DNA from: Enterococcus raffinosus
GTDB taxonomy: Bacteria > Bacillota > Bacilli > Lactobacillales > Enterococcaceae
Assembly (NCBI RefSeq): GCF_001886185.1
Contig: NZ_JXLA01000027.1
Location: forward strand, 1-62,846
DNA: 62,846 nt
Direction of reading: 5' to 3'
The notes beneath the pieces were generated by a model. The model saw nothing but the letters and a program-made list of their open reading frames with translations, was not told the origin of the DNA and made no database searches. Position numbers and translations under genes: made by a program. Below, piece after piece: positions 18,105 to 26,066 of the stretch. Position 1 is the first letter of the stretch; the number at the start of each line of letters is the position of its first letter.

Positions 18105-19229
18105 ATGGGCATCTATTTGGATAATGCCGCCACGACGGCTCAAAAGCCTAAGGTGGTGGCAGAGACGATGGCGGAAATTCTAACCGGCGAGTACGGGAAT
18201 CCCTCTCGCGGAGCCCACGGCTATTCGCTGGCAGGGTTTCGAGTAGCGGAGAAGGCGCGCAATCAGGTGAAGGCTCTATTTAACGCAGACCAACATTATG
18301 AGGTGGCGTTTACTAACAACGCGACCGTTTCTTTAAATGAAGTTTTAAAGGGATTGATTCAGCCGGGAGATCATGTGGTGACGACCTCTTGGGAGCACAA
18401 CTCTGTGTTGCGTCCGTTGTATCAATTAGAAGCACAGGGGGCCAGCGTCGACGTTATTTCCAGTGAAGCGGTGACAGGTCGACTGAACTATCAGGAGTTC
18501 GCAGAAAAAGTTCGTTCAGAAACAAAGGCAGTAGTTTGTAATCACGCGAGCAACGTTACAGGGAATTTATTGGACCTTGAATGGGTAAAGGATTTCTGTA
18601 CAGAGCGGGGACTTTATCTAATTATTGATGCCTCTCAAACTGCTGGTGTCGTACCAATTGATCTCAGCGACGGGAAAATCTCGGCGTTGTGTTTTACTGG
18701 TCACAAGTCGCTGTATGGACCACAGGGGACCGGCGGCGTGTGTTTGCGAAAAGACTTACCGTTGGAACCGGTATTGACCGGCGGGGACGGCATGCAGTCC
18801 TTTTCGAAGGTACAGCCTAAGGAGCTGCCGACGCTATTGGAAGCAGGAACAATGAATATTCCCGGAATTGCGGGCTTAACAGCGAGTATCCAGTGGTTGA
18901 AAGACCGCGAACCTTCGGAAAAACTCGGTGCTTATTTTTATCAGGAGCTGCAAACAATTGAGGGGTTAACGATTTATGGAGATTTCACAGGTCCTCGAGT
19001 GGATGTCTTTTCATTGAACATCAAGGATGCAGAGTCGGCAATCGTTAGTGATTTATTGTGGGAAGAGTATCAGATTGCTACACGTCCAGGCTATCATTGC
19101 GCGCCTTTGATGCACGAAGCGTTAGGAACCGCGGATCGCGGAACAGTCCGTTTGTCCTTCTCAAGTTTTACAACCAAGGCTGAAGTAGATAAGACCTTGG
19201 CGGCAATAAAAAATCTGGCGTTACGCTAA
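18105..19229 (+). CDS. Cysteine desulfurase-like class V aminotransferase
   Basis: A 374-residue PLP enzyme of the SufS/CsdB-like group: YLDNAATTAQKP at the N-terminus, the PLP lysine Lys201 in TGHKSLYGPQGTGG, and the acceptor cysteine Cys332 in RPGYHCAPL. It probably frees sulfur or, in this place between selB and selA, selenium from (seleno)cysteine for SelD. It is transcribed with the sel genes and has AAGGAAGAAGGG upstream. Confidence 0.9.
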   Translation: MGIYLDNAATTAQKPKVVAETMAEILTGEYGNPSRGAHGYSLAGFRVAEKARNQVKALFNADQHYEVAFTNNATVSLNEVLKGLIQPGDHVVTTSWEHNSVLRPLYQLEAQGASVDVISSEAVTGRLNYQEFAEKVRSETKAVVCNHASNVTGNLLDLEWVKDFCTERGLYLIIDASQTAGVVPIDLSDGKISALCFTGHKSLYGPQGTGGVCLRKDLPLEPVLTGGDGMQSFSKVQPKELPTLLEAGTMNIPGIAGLTASIQWLKDREPSEKLGAYFYQELQTIEGLTIYGDFTGPRVDVFSLNIKDAESAIVSDLLWEEYQIATRPGYHCAPLMHEALGTADRGTVRLSFSSFTTKAEVDKTLAAIKNLALR

Positions 19230-19244
19230 GAAAGCAGGTGGCTT

Positions 19245-20621
19245 ATGTCAAAAGAGATTCAAAATATTTTAGCAAGCTTGCCCTCCGTGGATGTTCTATT
19301 GAAGCAGATTGATCCGATCTATCCCCACGGAAAAGCCAAAGAAGCAACACAGCAAGTAGTCGCACGTCTTCGGGAATCAGTGGTCGATGGGACACGCAAA
19401 ACTGTGATCGATCAAAAAGAAGTTATCGCAATGATTCATAAGCAGTTGGAAGAAAAGCAGTTCTCATTACGTCGTGTGATAAATGGGACTGGAACAGTCA
19501 TTCATACGAATTTAGGTCGCTCCTCCTTAAGCGAAAAAGCACAGGAGCAGCTGCTAGCGACTAGTTTTCATTATTCAAATTTGGAGTTGGACCTGGAAAG
19601 CGGCAAACGAGGGTCTCGCTATAGTCACTTAGTATCGATCGTGAAAAAGCTCACGGGAGCAGAAGACGTCTTGGTTGTAAATAATAATGCGGCAGCCGTA
19701 TTGCTAGTCTTAAGTACACTGGTACAGGAAAAAGAAGTGCTCGTTTCACGGGGCGAGCTAGTAGAAATCGGCGGCGCCTTCCGAATTCCAGATGTCATTA
19801 CCTCCAGCGGTGGAACAATCGTAGAAGTGGGAACAACGAATAAAACACATTTAGCAGATTATGAAAAGGCGTTGAATGAAGAAACTGGAGCGATTCTAAA
19901 GGTGCATACCAGTAATTATCGTATTGTTGGTTTTACCGAATGTCCGAAATTGGAGAAGTTGGCAGAACTGGCTCACGAGAATAATTTACCGCTGATCAAT
20001 GATTTAGGCAGCGGTCTGCTACTTGATATGCGTCCTTTTGGGTTGCCTTATGAGCCGACTGTGAAGGAAGTATTGGATCAAGGCTGCGACATTGTAACCT
20101 TCAGCGGAGACAAATTATTAGGAGGACCACAGGCAGGAATCATTGTTGGAAAACGAGAATACATCGAGAAGATGAAGAAGAACCAGCTTTTACGGGCATT
20201 GCGTATCGATAAAATGACGTTAAGTGCGCTGGAAGCGACTTTATCCTTGTACCTTGATGAAAAGGAAGCCCTCAAATCTGTGCCGACATTACAAATGATC
20301 GGACTGAGTGAAGAAGATTGCTTAGGAAAAGCAGCGGAATTGGCTGCGATGCTGCAATTCATTACAGAGTTAAGTGTAAAAATCGAAAAAGACAGCAGTA
20401 AAATTGGCGGCGGTTCGTATCCAGAACATCTCTTGCCGACCTATGCGGTTGTTTTAAGCAGTGAACGATTTGCAGCGGATGTTCTGCAGGAGAAACTACG
20501 ATTTGCAGCAACACCAATTATTACAAGGGTAAAAAATGATTGCAATTTCTTAGATATGCGGACGATTGCATTGGATGAATTTCCGCTGATTCAAGAAAGC
20601 CTGCAAGAAATTTTTAAATAA
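19245..20621 (+). CDS. selA: SelA, L-seryl-tRNA(Sec) selenium transferase
   Basis: Turns Ser-tRNA-Sec into Sec-tRNA-Sec using selenophosphate and PLP. It has 458 residues. The N-terminal tRNA-binding part is followed by the PLP fold; Lys290 in TFSGDKLLGGPQAG is the PLP lysine, and INGTGTVIHTNLGRS is characteristic. Its tRNA partner is the gene at 29129-29225. AGCAGGTGG lies before the ATG. Confidence 0.96.
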   Translation: MSKEIQNILASLPSVDVLLKQIDPIYPHGKAKEATQQVVARLRESVVDGTRKTVIDQKEVIAMIHKQLEEKQFSLRRVINGTGTVIHTNLGRSSLSEKAQEQLLATSFHYSNLELDLESGKRGSRYSHLVSIVKKLTGAEDVLVVNNNAAAVLLVLSTLVQEKEVLVSRGELVEIGGAFRIPDVITSSGGTIVEVGTTNKTHLADYEKALNEETGAILKVHTSNYRIVGFTECPKLEKLAELAHENNLPLINDLGSGLLLDMRPFGLPYEPTVKEVLDQGCDIVTFSGDKLLGGPQAGIIVGKREYIEKMKKNQLLRALRIDKMTLSALEATLSLYLDEKEALKSVPTLQMIGLSEEDCLGKAAELAAMLQFITELSVKIEKDSSKIGGGSYPEHLLPTYAVVLSSERFAADVLQEKLRFAATPIITRVKNDCNFLDMRTIALDEFPLIQESLQEIFK

Positions 20622-21143
20622 ATGGAAGGAGGGATGACGATTCAACCACAGAAACAATTGGTTGTCGTGTCTCATTGTGTTTTGAACCAAAACGCCGTGA
20701 TTCACGGTTGGGAACGGGCACGTGGAGCATTTCCTTTTGCGATTGATCTGCTGAGTCGCGGGATTGCCTTGCTTCAGCTGCCCTGTCCAGAGTTTATCGT
20801 GCTGGGAGGCGATCGTCCACCGATGACCTATGAGGAGTACCGTGATTTGCCAAACTACCGTCAAAAATGTCGAGAGCTGCTAACGCCCATTATCCAGCAA
20901 ATTCAAGCCTATCAAGCGGAGGGCTACCAGTATCTGGGAATTATCGGGATCAATGAAAGTCCCAATTGCTCTATTAGTGGACAGCGGGGTGTTCTGATGG
21001 AAGAATTTTTTACGGAATGCGAGCAGCGGCAAATCGCGACCCAATATTTAGAGGTACCCACTTGGTACAGCGAGGACGATCAGGGAGAATTTGAAGAACA
21101 GTTACACGTTTTTTTAGAAAGAGGGATAAAGAATGAACAGTAA
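20622..21143 (+). CDS. TudS-like (CD3072-type) putative desulfidase
   Basis: A 173-residue protein resembling the thiouracil desulfidase TudS/DUF523 group, and in particular the clostridial CD3072 type. Three cysteines match the iron-sulfur ligands of TudS: Cys19 (SHCVLNQN), Cys55 (LPCPE) and Cys116 (ESPNCS). Being directly joined to selA (its ATG touches the selA stop), it may remove selenium or sulfur from a small molecule to supply selenide; this is inference. The start is uncertain: ATG 20622 relies on coupling, ATG 20634 sits too near GGAGG. It overlaps the next gene by 11 bases. Confidence 0.82.
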   Translation: MEGGMTIQPQKQLVVVSHCVLNQNAVIHGWERARGAFPFAIDLLSRGIALLQLPCPEFIVLGGDRPPMTYEEYRDLPNYRQKCRELLTPIIQQIQAYQAEGYQYLGIIGINESPNCSISGQRGVLMEEFFTECEQRQIATQYLEVPTWYSEDDQGEFEEQLHVFLERGIKNEQ

Positions 21144-21678
21144 AGCAAGAGTGATTGCAATGTGTGCCATTGCAGTCGTATTAAATGTAGTACTGGGTGA
21201 AGCGGTATCTATGTTGAAGATTCCATTATTGTTTTTAGATACAATGGGCACGATTTTTATTGCCGCCAATTTTGGTATAGGGTATGGAATCATCACGGGT
21301 GTAACAACCAATTTACTAATGGGATTAATTAGCGGGCCGCTTTCCATTCCTTTCGCGTTGGTAAATGTAGCGGTAGCCATTGTAGTAGCATTATTGGCGA
21401 AAAATGGCTTTGGCTATAAACAAGCGTTGATTGCAGGAATCTTATTGGCCTTTATTTGTCCAATGATCGGTGCCCCGATTCGTCTAGCACTATTCGGAGG
21501 ATTTACTGGATCGGGGACAGATATCGTGATCATGGCGCTCAGGGCTTCTGGGAAGGAAATGATCAGTGCGACTTACTGGGGTGCAGTTATGGGGAATGTC
21601 GTCGATAAGATTGTTTCGTGTCTGCTAGTCGCGTGGTTTGTTAAATTACCGCAAATGAAACGCTTTGCAGTAAAATGA
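21133..21678 (+). CDS. ECF transporter S component (CD3073-like)
   Basis: A 181-residue protein with about five or six membrane helices, of the substrate-binding S type used by energy-coupling factor importers. NSKARVIAMCAIAVVLNVVLG starts the first helix, and GIGYGIITGVTTNLLMGLIS is typical of the fold. The general ATPase and T subunits are not here and would be shared from elsewhere. Its 11-base overlap with the TudS-like gene suggests it imports that enzyme's substrate. The substrate is unknown. Confidence 0.85.
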   Translation: MNSKARVIAMCAIAVVLNVVLGEAVSMLKIPLLFLDTMGTIFIAANFGIGYGIITGVTTNLLMGLISGPLSIPFALVNVAVAIVVALLAKNGFGYKQALIAGILLAFICPMIGAPIRLALFGGFTGSGTDIVIMALRASGKEMISATYWGAVMGNVVDKIVSCLLVAWFVKLPQMKRFAVK

Positions 21679-21723
21679 GTATGAATAGCTTCTACGACTA
21701 AGGTGCTTAGTCTGGAAATTTTA

Positions 21724-21775
21724 AGGTGAGCTAGGATCAACCAGAACAGTTGAGACTAGCTTATTTTTTTTGCCT
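21724..21775 (+). terminator. Terminator of the sel operon
   Basis: TGAGCTAG near 21727 pairs with CTAGCTTA near 21756-21763 across an imperfect stem, followed by eight T. It ends the selD-to-ECF unit. Confidence 0.75.
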
Positions 21776-21881
21776 ATTTTTGCCAAATGACAAAAATGTT
21801 AGACGAATTTAGGTTGTTTCAATGGTTGATAGTCTAGGAATATTTTATAGTAGCCCTAGAAATAAAAAGGAGCAATCAGTG

Positions 21882-22241
21882 ATGAAAAAAATTTTGATTG
21901 GTTTAGTTAGTTTAATTGTCATCGCCTATGTAGGCTTACAAATAGCAGATAAAGTCGTGAAGGGCGGCGATGATTATTATGTCCAAATCACGACAGACGG
22001 TCAACGAATTGAAGAGAAGGATACGAGTGGAAATACATATGTAGACTATAGCTATTCGTTGCCGGGCTATGACAAAGCTGGCAATAAAAAAATGCTGGAT
22101 TTCAATGCCTCAAAATCTCGTCCTTTACGTCGCGAAGCGTTTCTTAAAGTTACCTGGAACGAAAAGAAGGGCGTAACTTCTTACGAAGAGGTGCAACAAA
22201 AAGAGGTTCCGAAAAAGGCCGCGGAAAAATTAGGTGTTTGA
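21882..22241 (+). CDS. YxeA-family small secreted or anchored protein
   Basis: A 119-residue protein with a strong N-terminal hydrophobic helix (KKILIGLVSLIVIAYVGLQ) as signal or anchor, and an exported part with DDYYVQITTDG and YSYSLPGYDKAGN, as in YxeA/DUF1093 proteins. The start at 21882 is chosen because AAAAAGGAG precedes it; a longer reading from 21822 has no site. In Bacillus subtilis yxeA lies with yxdLM; here the same three types stand together. Confidence 0.82.
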   Translation: MKKILIGLVSLIVIAYVGLQIADKVVKGGDDYYVQITTDGQRIEEKDTSGNTYVDYSYSLPGYDKAGNKKMLDFNASKSRPLRREAFLKVTWNEKKGVTSYEEVQQKEVPKKAAEKLGV

Positions 22242-22289
22242 TCATTTCGCGGACTGTACAGAGAAAAAGAAGCAATTAGGAGTGAAAGT

Positions 22290-23042
22290 ATGGAAAAAAT
22301 TGTATCAGTGAATGAAGTAAAGAAAACCTATGGAAAAGGCAATCAGAAAAAGACGCAAGCCTTAAAGGGAATTTCTTTTGAAGTTGAAAAAGGCGAATTT
22401 GTCGGAATTATGGGAGCATCCGGTTCAGGTAAATCAACGTTATTGAATCTATTGGCTACTTTGGATAAGCCTACAGATGGGAAGATTCGAATCAACCAAG
22501 CGGATGTAACAAAATTATCAGGCAACAAGCTAGCTGATTTTCGTAGTCGCGAAATTGGATTCATTTTTCAAGATTTTAACCTGCTTGAAAATTTAACTGC
22601 AGCGGAAAATATCGCGGTTCCTTTATCTTTACAAGGAGTGAAGGCTAAAGAGATACATCGCAGAGTCTCAGATGTAGCCAAACGATTGTCAATCGACAGT
22701 ATTTTGAATAGTTATCCTGCTCAAATTTCCGGAGGGCAAAAGCAACGTGTCGCTGCCGCTCGGGCTTTGATCACGCAACCAACGATCCTATTAGGAGATG
22801 AACCGACGGGAGCACTAGATTCCAATAGTGCTCGCGATCTATTGGATACGATGGAGGAATTGAATCAAAAAGATCAGGTATCAATTTTATTAGTCACTCA
22901 CGATCCTTTCTCTGCTAGCTACTGTCAACGGATTTTATTTATCAAAGACGGAGTGATCTATCAAGAGGTTAAACGTGAAAATCAAACACGAGAAGCTTTC
23001 TATCGTCAGATTTTAAGCATTCTCGGTAACTTGGAACAGTAG
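22290..23042 (+). CDS. ABC transporter ATP-binding protein (YxdL/BceA-like)
   Basis: A 250-residue ATPase of the MacB/BceA class: Walker A GASGSGKST, Q-loop FIFQDFNLLENLT, signature SGGQKQRVAAARAL and Walker B LLGDEPTGALDS. It pairs with the permease that starts 11 bases later. Such pairs defend against cell-wall-active peptides. There is no adjoining BceRS-type regulator. Confidence 0.93.
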   Translation: MEKIVSVNEVKKTYGKGNQKKTQALKGISFEVEKGEFVGIMGASGSGKSTLLNLLATLDKPTDGKIRINQADVTKLSGNKLADFRSREIGFIFQDFNLLENLTAAENIAVPLSLQGVKAKEIHRRVSDVAKRLSIDSILNSYPAQISGGQKQRVAAARALITQPTILLGDEPTGALDSNSARDLLDTMEELNQKDQVSILLVTHDPFSASYCQRILFIKDGVIYQEVKRENQTREAFYRQILSILGNLEQ

Positions 23043-23053
23043 GGGGACTTTCG

Positions 23054-24856
23054 ATGCTTTTAAAATTATCACTTACTGGGATTAAGGGACGCCTAAGAGA
23101 TTACGTGGTGCTGTTTTCAGGCTTGGTTGTCGCTTCAGGAATCTTTTATATGTTCGAAGGCTTAGCAACGAATGAGGCCTTTTTGAAAAACAATTCTATG
23201 ATTAATTCAGTGGTTATGATTTTCCATCTAGGGACGGTACTGCTCTCGATTATTACCTTCGTATATATTCTATATGCGAACTCGTTTTTGATGTCGATGC
23301 GGCAAAAGGATTATGCGATGTTTATGATGCTTGGTGCAAAAGGACGAAAGATTGCTCAATTGATCTTTATTGAAACCTTTGTCGTGGGCGTTGGCGCTAC
23401 TTTAGTCGGAGTGATTCTCGGTATCGGCTTGAGTGGTGTTGTACAGCAGTTATTGGTCAAGCAATTAGAGATTAAGATCACTCATTTTACGGCAATCAAT
23501 TCCTCTGCAGCTCTCTTTACATTGATCTTTTTCACCGTTATTTTCTTAATAGCGGCCTTTGTCAATGCCATGACGATCGTGAGAAAACCGATCCTGAATC
23601 TGCTGCGGGCAAGTGAAACACCGCTCCCTGCAAATCGTAAAGTAATTACTTTGATTCTTGAAGTTATTGCGGGTATTGCCTTTTTAGGGATTGGCTATTA
23701 CATGATGACCCAGGTAATGACCTTAGCCTTCTTAGCTTTGATTATTGCGTTGGTTACGATTGTTTTAGGAACATACTTTGTCTTTCATTCGATCCTGATT
23801 TTTGTGTTGGATCTTTTGAAGCGCAGCGACAGTATCGCCTTGAAGAAATTGAACAATTTTACCCTGTCACAGCTAAGCTTCCGTATCCAAGATTATACGC
23901 GGATATTATCCATGGTAGCGATGCTTTTTGCGCTAGCATTAGGAGCGATCACTGTGGGACTCGGATTCCACAATGAGATTATGAAAATGACAGATGCAAC
24001 TTCAGCTTATGATCTAGTTTTGAATAATGGTCAAGCGTTCAACACATCAGAGTTGCAGAAGATTGACGCGACCTCGGATGTTGCTTATCAACAAAAAGAG
24101 GATAAGGATACCATCTATTATGATCGTGGGCAATTCAATCAAACGCCGTTCATGGCGAAGGAATTTACTACTAGCCGGGAAACGAAAAAGAAGAGCTATG
24201 ATGGAGAAACACTGGCGAAGGATCTGACTGCTTCGGATCAACTGCGTTCGTTAGAGCTACCCAATCAAAGTACGAAGAAGCATCAATTTTTGTCCAGTGA
24301 AGAATTTGCGGCGTTACCAATGAAAGCCACAGAGCTCCGTCTGATTCATGTGTCAGATTTTTCGAAGGATAAAGCCGCTTTAAAACAGTTAGCGGAAGAG
24401 AATTTTGTTAAAAACCCGACCATTAATAAAGATATGGGCAGTATGAATCAAAAAGCGCTGGTGTATGAATTGTATAATGCGTTATTCTCAGGCTTTGAAT
24501 TTATGGGCTTTTTCCTAGGTATTGCCTTTTTAACAATGTTGGCCAGCTGTCTGATGTTCAAAATTTTATCTGGTGCAAAAAGCGATATTCAACGCTACAG
24601 TATGCTGGAAAAAATTGGAACGCGTCGCAAACTTTTAAAACAATCGATTCGCAAAGAAATCGGTATTCTATTTTTAGTTCCGGGATTGTTGGGCGTTACA
24701 CATGTATTATTTGGTCTGCAGCTATTTAAAACATTGATGAGTGATCCTTACAGCAACATTTGGCTGCCGTTCTTGATTTTCTTTATCCTGTACTTTATCT
24801 ACTATCTATTAACAGTATGGATCTACACAGGAATCGTGATGAAACACGAGGACTAA
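23054..24856 (+). CDS. FtsX-type ABC permease (YxdM/BceB-like)
   Basis: A 600-residue permease with about ten membrane helices and a large outer loop (about residues 310-470), the layout of BceB-type peptide resistance permeases. The N-terminus LLKLSLTGIKGRLRDYVVLF is typical. GGGGGAC is near the start. It ends just before a bidirectional terminator. Confidence 0.92.
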   Translation: MLLKLSLTGIKGRLRDYVVLFSGLVVASGIFYMFEGLATNEAFLKNNSMINSVVMIFHLGTVLLSIITFVYILYANSFLMSMRQKDYAMFMMLGAKGRKIAQLIFIETFVVGVGATLVGVILGIGLSGVVQQLLVKQLEIKITHFTAINSSAALFTLIFFTVIFLIAAFVNAMTIVRKPILNLLRASETPLPANRKVITLILEVIAGIAFLGIGYYMMTQVMTLAFLALIIALVTIVLGTYFVFHSILIFVLDLLKRSDSIALKKLNNFTLSQLSFRIQDYTRILSMVAMLFALALGAITVGLGFHNEIMKMTDATSAYDLVLNNGQAFNTSELQKIDATSDVAYQQKEDKDTIYYDRGQFNQTPFMAKEFTTSRETKKKSYDGETLAKDLTASDQLRSLELPNQSTKKHQFLSSEEFAALPMKATELRLIHVSDFSKDKAALKQLAEENFVKNPTINKDMGSMNQKALVYELYNALFSGFEFMGFFLGIAFLTMLASCLMFKILSGAKSDIQRYSMLEKIGTRRKLLKQSIRKEIGILFLVPGLLGVTHVLFGLQLFKTLMSDPYSNIWLPFLIFFILYFIYYLLTVWIYTGIVMKHED

Positions 24857-24860
24857 AAAA

Positions 24861-24889
24861 AGCTTCCAGCGAGCAGCTGGAAGCTTTTC
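24861..24889. terminator. Bidirectional terminator
   Basis: AGCTTCCAGC and GCTGGAAGCT form a perfect 10-bp stem with a 5-base loop. A-run on the left and T-run on the right let it end both the permease (plus) and the XRE gene (minus). Confidence 0.9.
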
Positions 24890-25092
24890 TATTCTTCAAT
24901 ATAGGCTAAGATATCTCCTGGCTGGCATTCCAGCACCTTGCAAATCTCATTAAGGGTAGAAAAACGGACGGCTTTTGCTTTGCCGGTTTTGAGCACAGAG
25001 ATATTGGCATTGGTCATACCGACTCTCTTTGCCAGCTCCCCGGAAGACATTTTTCTTTTTGCCAGCATGACATCTAAGTTTACTTGAATCAT
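24889..25092 (-). CDS. XRE-family helix-turn-helix regulator
   Basis: A 67-residue protein that is almost only a Cro/C1-type DNA-binding domain (VMLAKRKMSSGELAKRVGMT, then NANISVLKTGKAKAVRFST). Family members that sit beside DUF2975 membrane proteins, like YozG in Bacillus, act with them. It is 71 bases downstream of the DUF2975 gene on the same strand, and GGAGG precedes its start. Confidence 0.9.
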   Translation of the reverse strand: MIQVNLDVMLAKRKMSSGELAKRVGMTNANISVLKTGKAKAVRFSTLNEICKVLECQPGDILAYIEE

Positions 25093-25163
25093 TATTTTGC
25101 CTCCTTTTGTAAGTCGTGCTTAAATCGTTAATTCATTTTCTTCTGCGATTAAATTCGCTTTCT

Positions 25164-25643
25164 CTAAATTTTTGCGAGTGCCCAGACGATCGCTGCGCCG
25201 ACAATATAGGTCAAATCCATGAGAGCACTGTCTGTAGTAAAGCCTTGGAAAGAGGCATATAAATCAGGAAGACCTGAAGTTATGGATAATAGCAACATGA
25301 TGACGGCGATTTTTTTAGCCATATCGACGTTATCTCTTACAAAAATATAGTCCATTTCTAGGTTCTTGAAGAAGCTGCGGACAAACAAGAACAGGATACC
25401 ATACAAGATAATGTTTGCTATCAGCAGCAAGAGAAAAATCGGTGAAGACAAGATATCAAAGGTATAGCGCCCAAAAGGCAGGCTGTCTACACTGACAACA
25501 GATAATTCCTGTGAGACAGTAGGAAGATTAAAGAGAACGGCCATCACCAGCAATCCTACAGCCGCGATCCCCATAATACCAACAAAAAAACTAAATACCC
25601 ATTTCAACCCTTTAAATACACTTTTTTCTGAATTCATTTTCAT
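25164..25643 (-). CDS. DUF2975 membrane protein
   Basis: A 159-residue protein with four hydrophobic segments (about residues 10-35, 60-85, 105-123 and 143-159), as in the DUF2975 family. Function unknown. It is first in a two-gene minus-strand unit with the XRE regulator, so it may be the membrane sensor or target of that regulator. Confidence 0.85.
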   Translation of the reverse strand: MKMNSEKSVFKGLKWVFSFFVGIMGIAAVGLLVMAVLFNLPTVSQELSVVSVDSLPFGRYTFDILSSPIFLLLLIANIILYGILFLFVRSFFKNLEMDYIFVRDNVDMAKKIAVIMLLLSITSGLPDLYASFQGFTTDSALMDLTYIVGAAIVWALAKI

Positions 25644-26066
25644 ACACTCCTTATTTCTTTGATTTATTTGTTGAGTTAACTATACCCATCGATTTAAACA
25701 AAGTCAATAAAAATTTATCGAAAAACGATAAAAATATATCGAATAAGAGATTCAGATCATTGAGAAGTGTTCTAGTGATTTCCCAAGGAATGTTGTCTTA
25801 CCCTAGAAAAAAGAGTGATAAAGGCTGAACTATTTTGTTATTTTATGGATAATTATTAAGATTATGAATTTTTTGTGTCTTAGGAAATTTTCATTTGACG
25901 ACGAAAAGTCAATTAACTAGCGGTTCATTCCTTAAAATTTGAAGGAAAGATCACTTTTCGTTCAAAAAATATAAAATTCTCTACTGAATCCCATATAAAA
26001 ATGCATATTTTTTAATTCTGCTCTATAGTAGTAGCGGACAATTTAATAAAGAAAGAAGTGTTCCGG
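25644..26066. other. Divergent intergenic region
   Basis: About 420 AT-rich bases between the DUF2975 gene (minus) and the LTA synthase (plus). It holds the inverted repeat at 25714-25732 near the minus-strand promoter area. Otherwise I see no gene, RNA or clear terminator. Confidence 0.5.
25714..25732. promoter_or_regulatory. Candidate operator of the XRE regulator
   Basis: Perfect inverted repeat TTTATCG-AAAAA-CGATAAA. Additional TATCGA-like half sites flank it at about 25687 and 25738. It lies about 70 bases before the DUF2975 gene, as expected for autoregulation. Confidence 0.55.
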
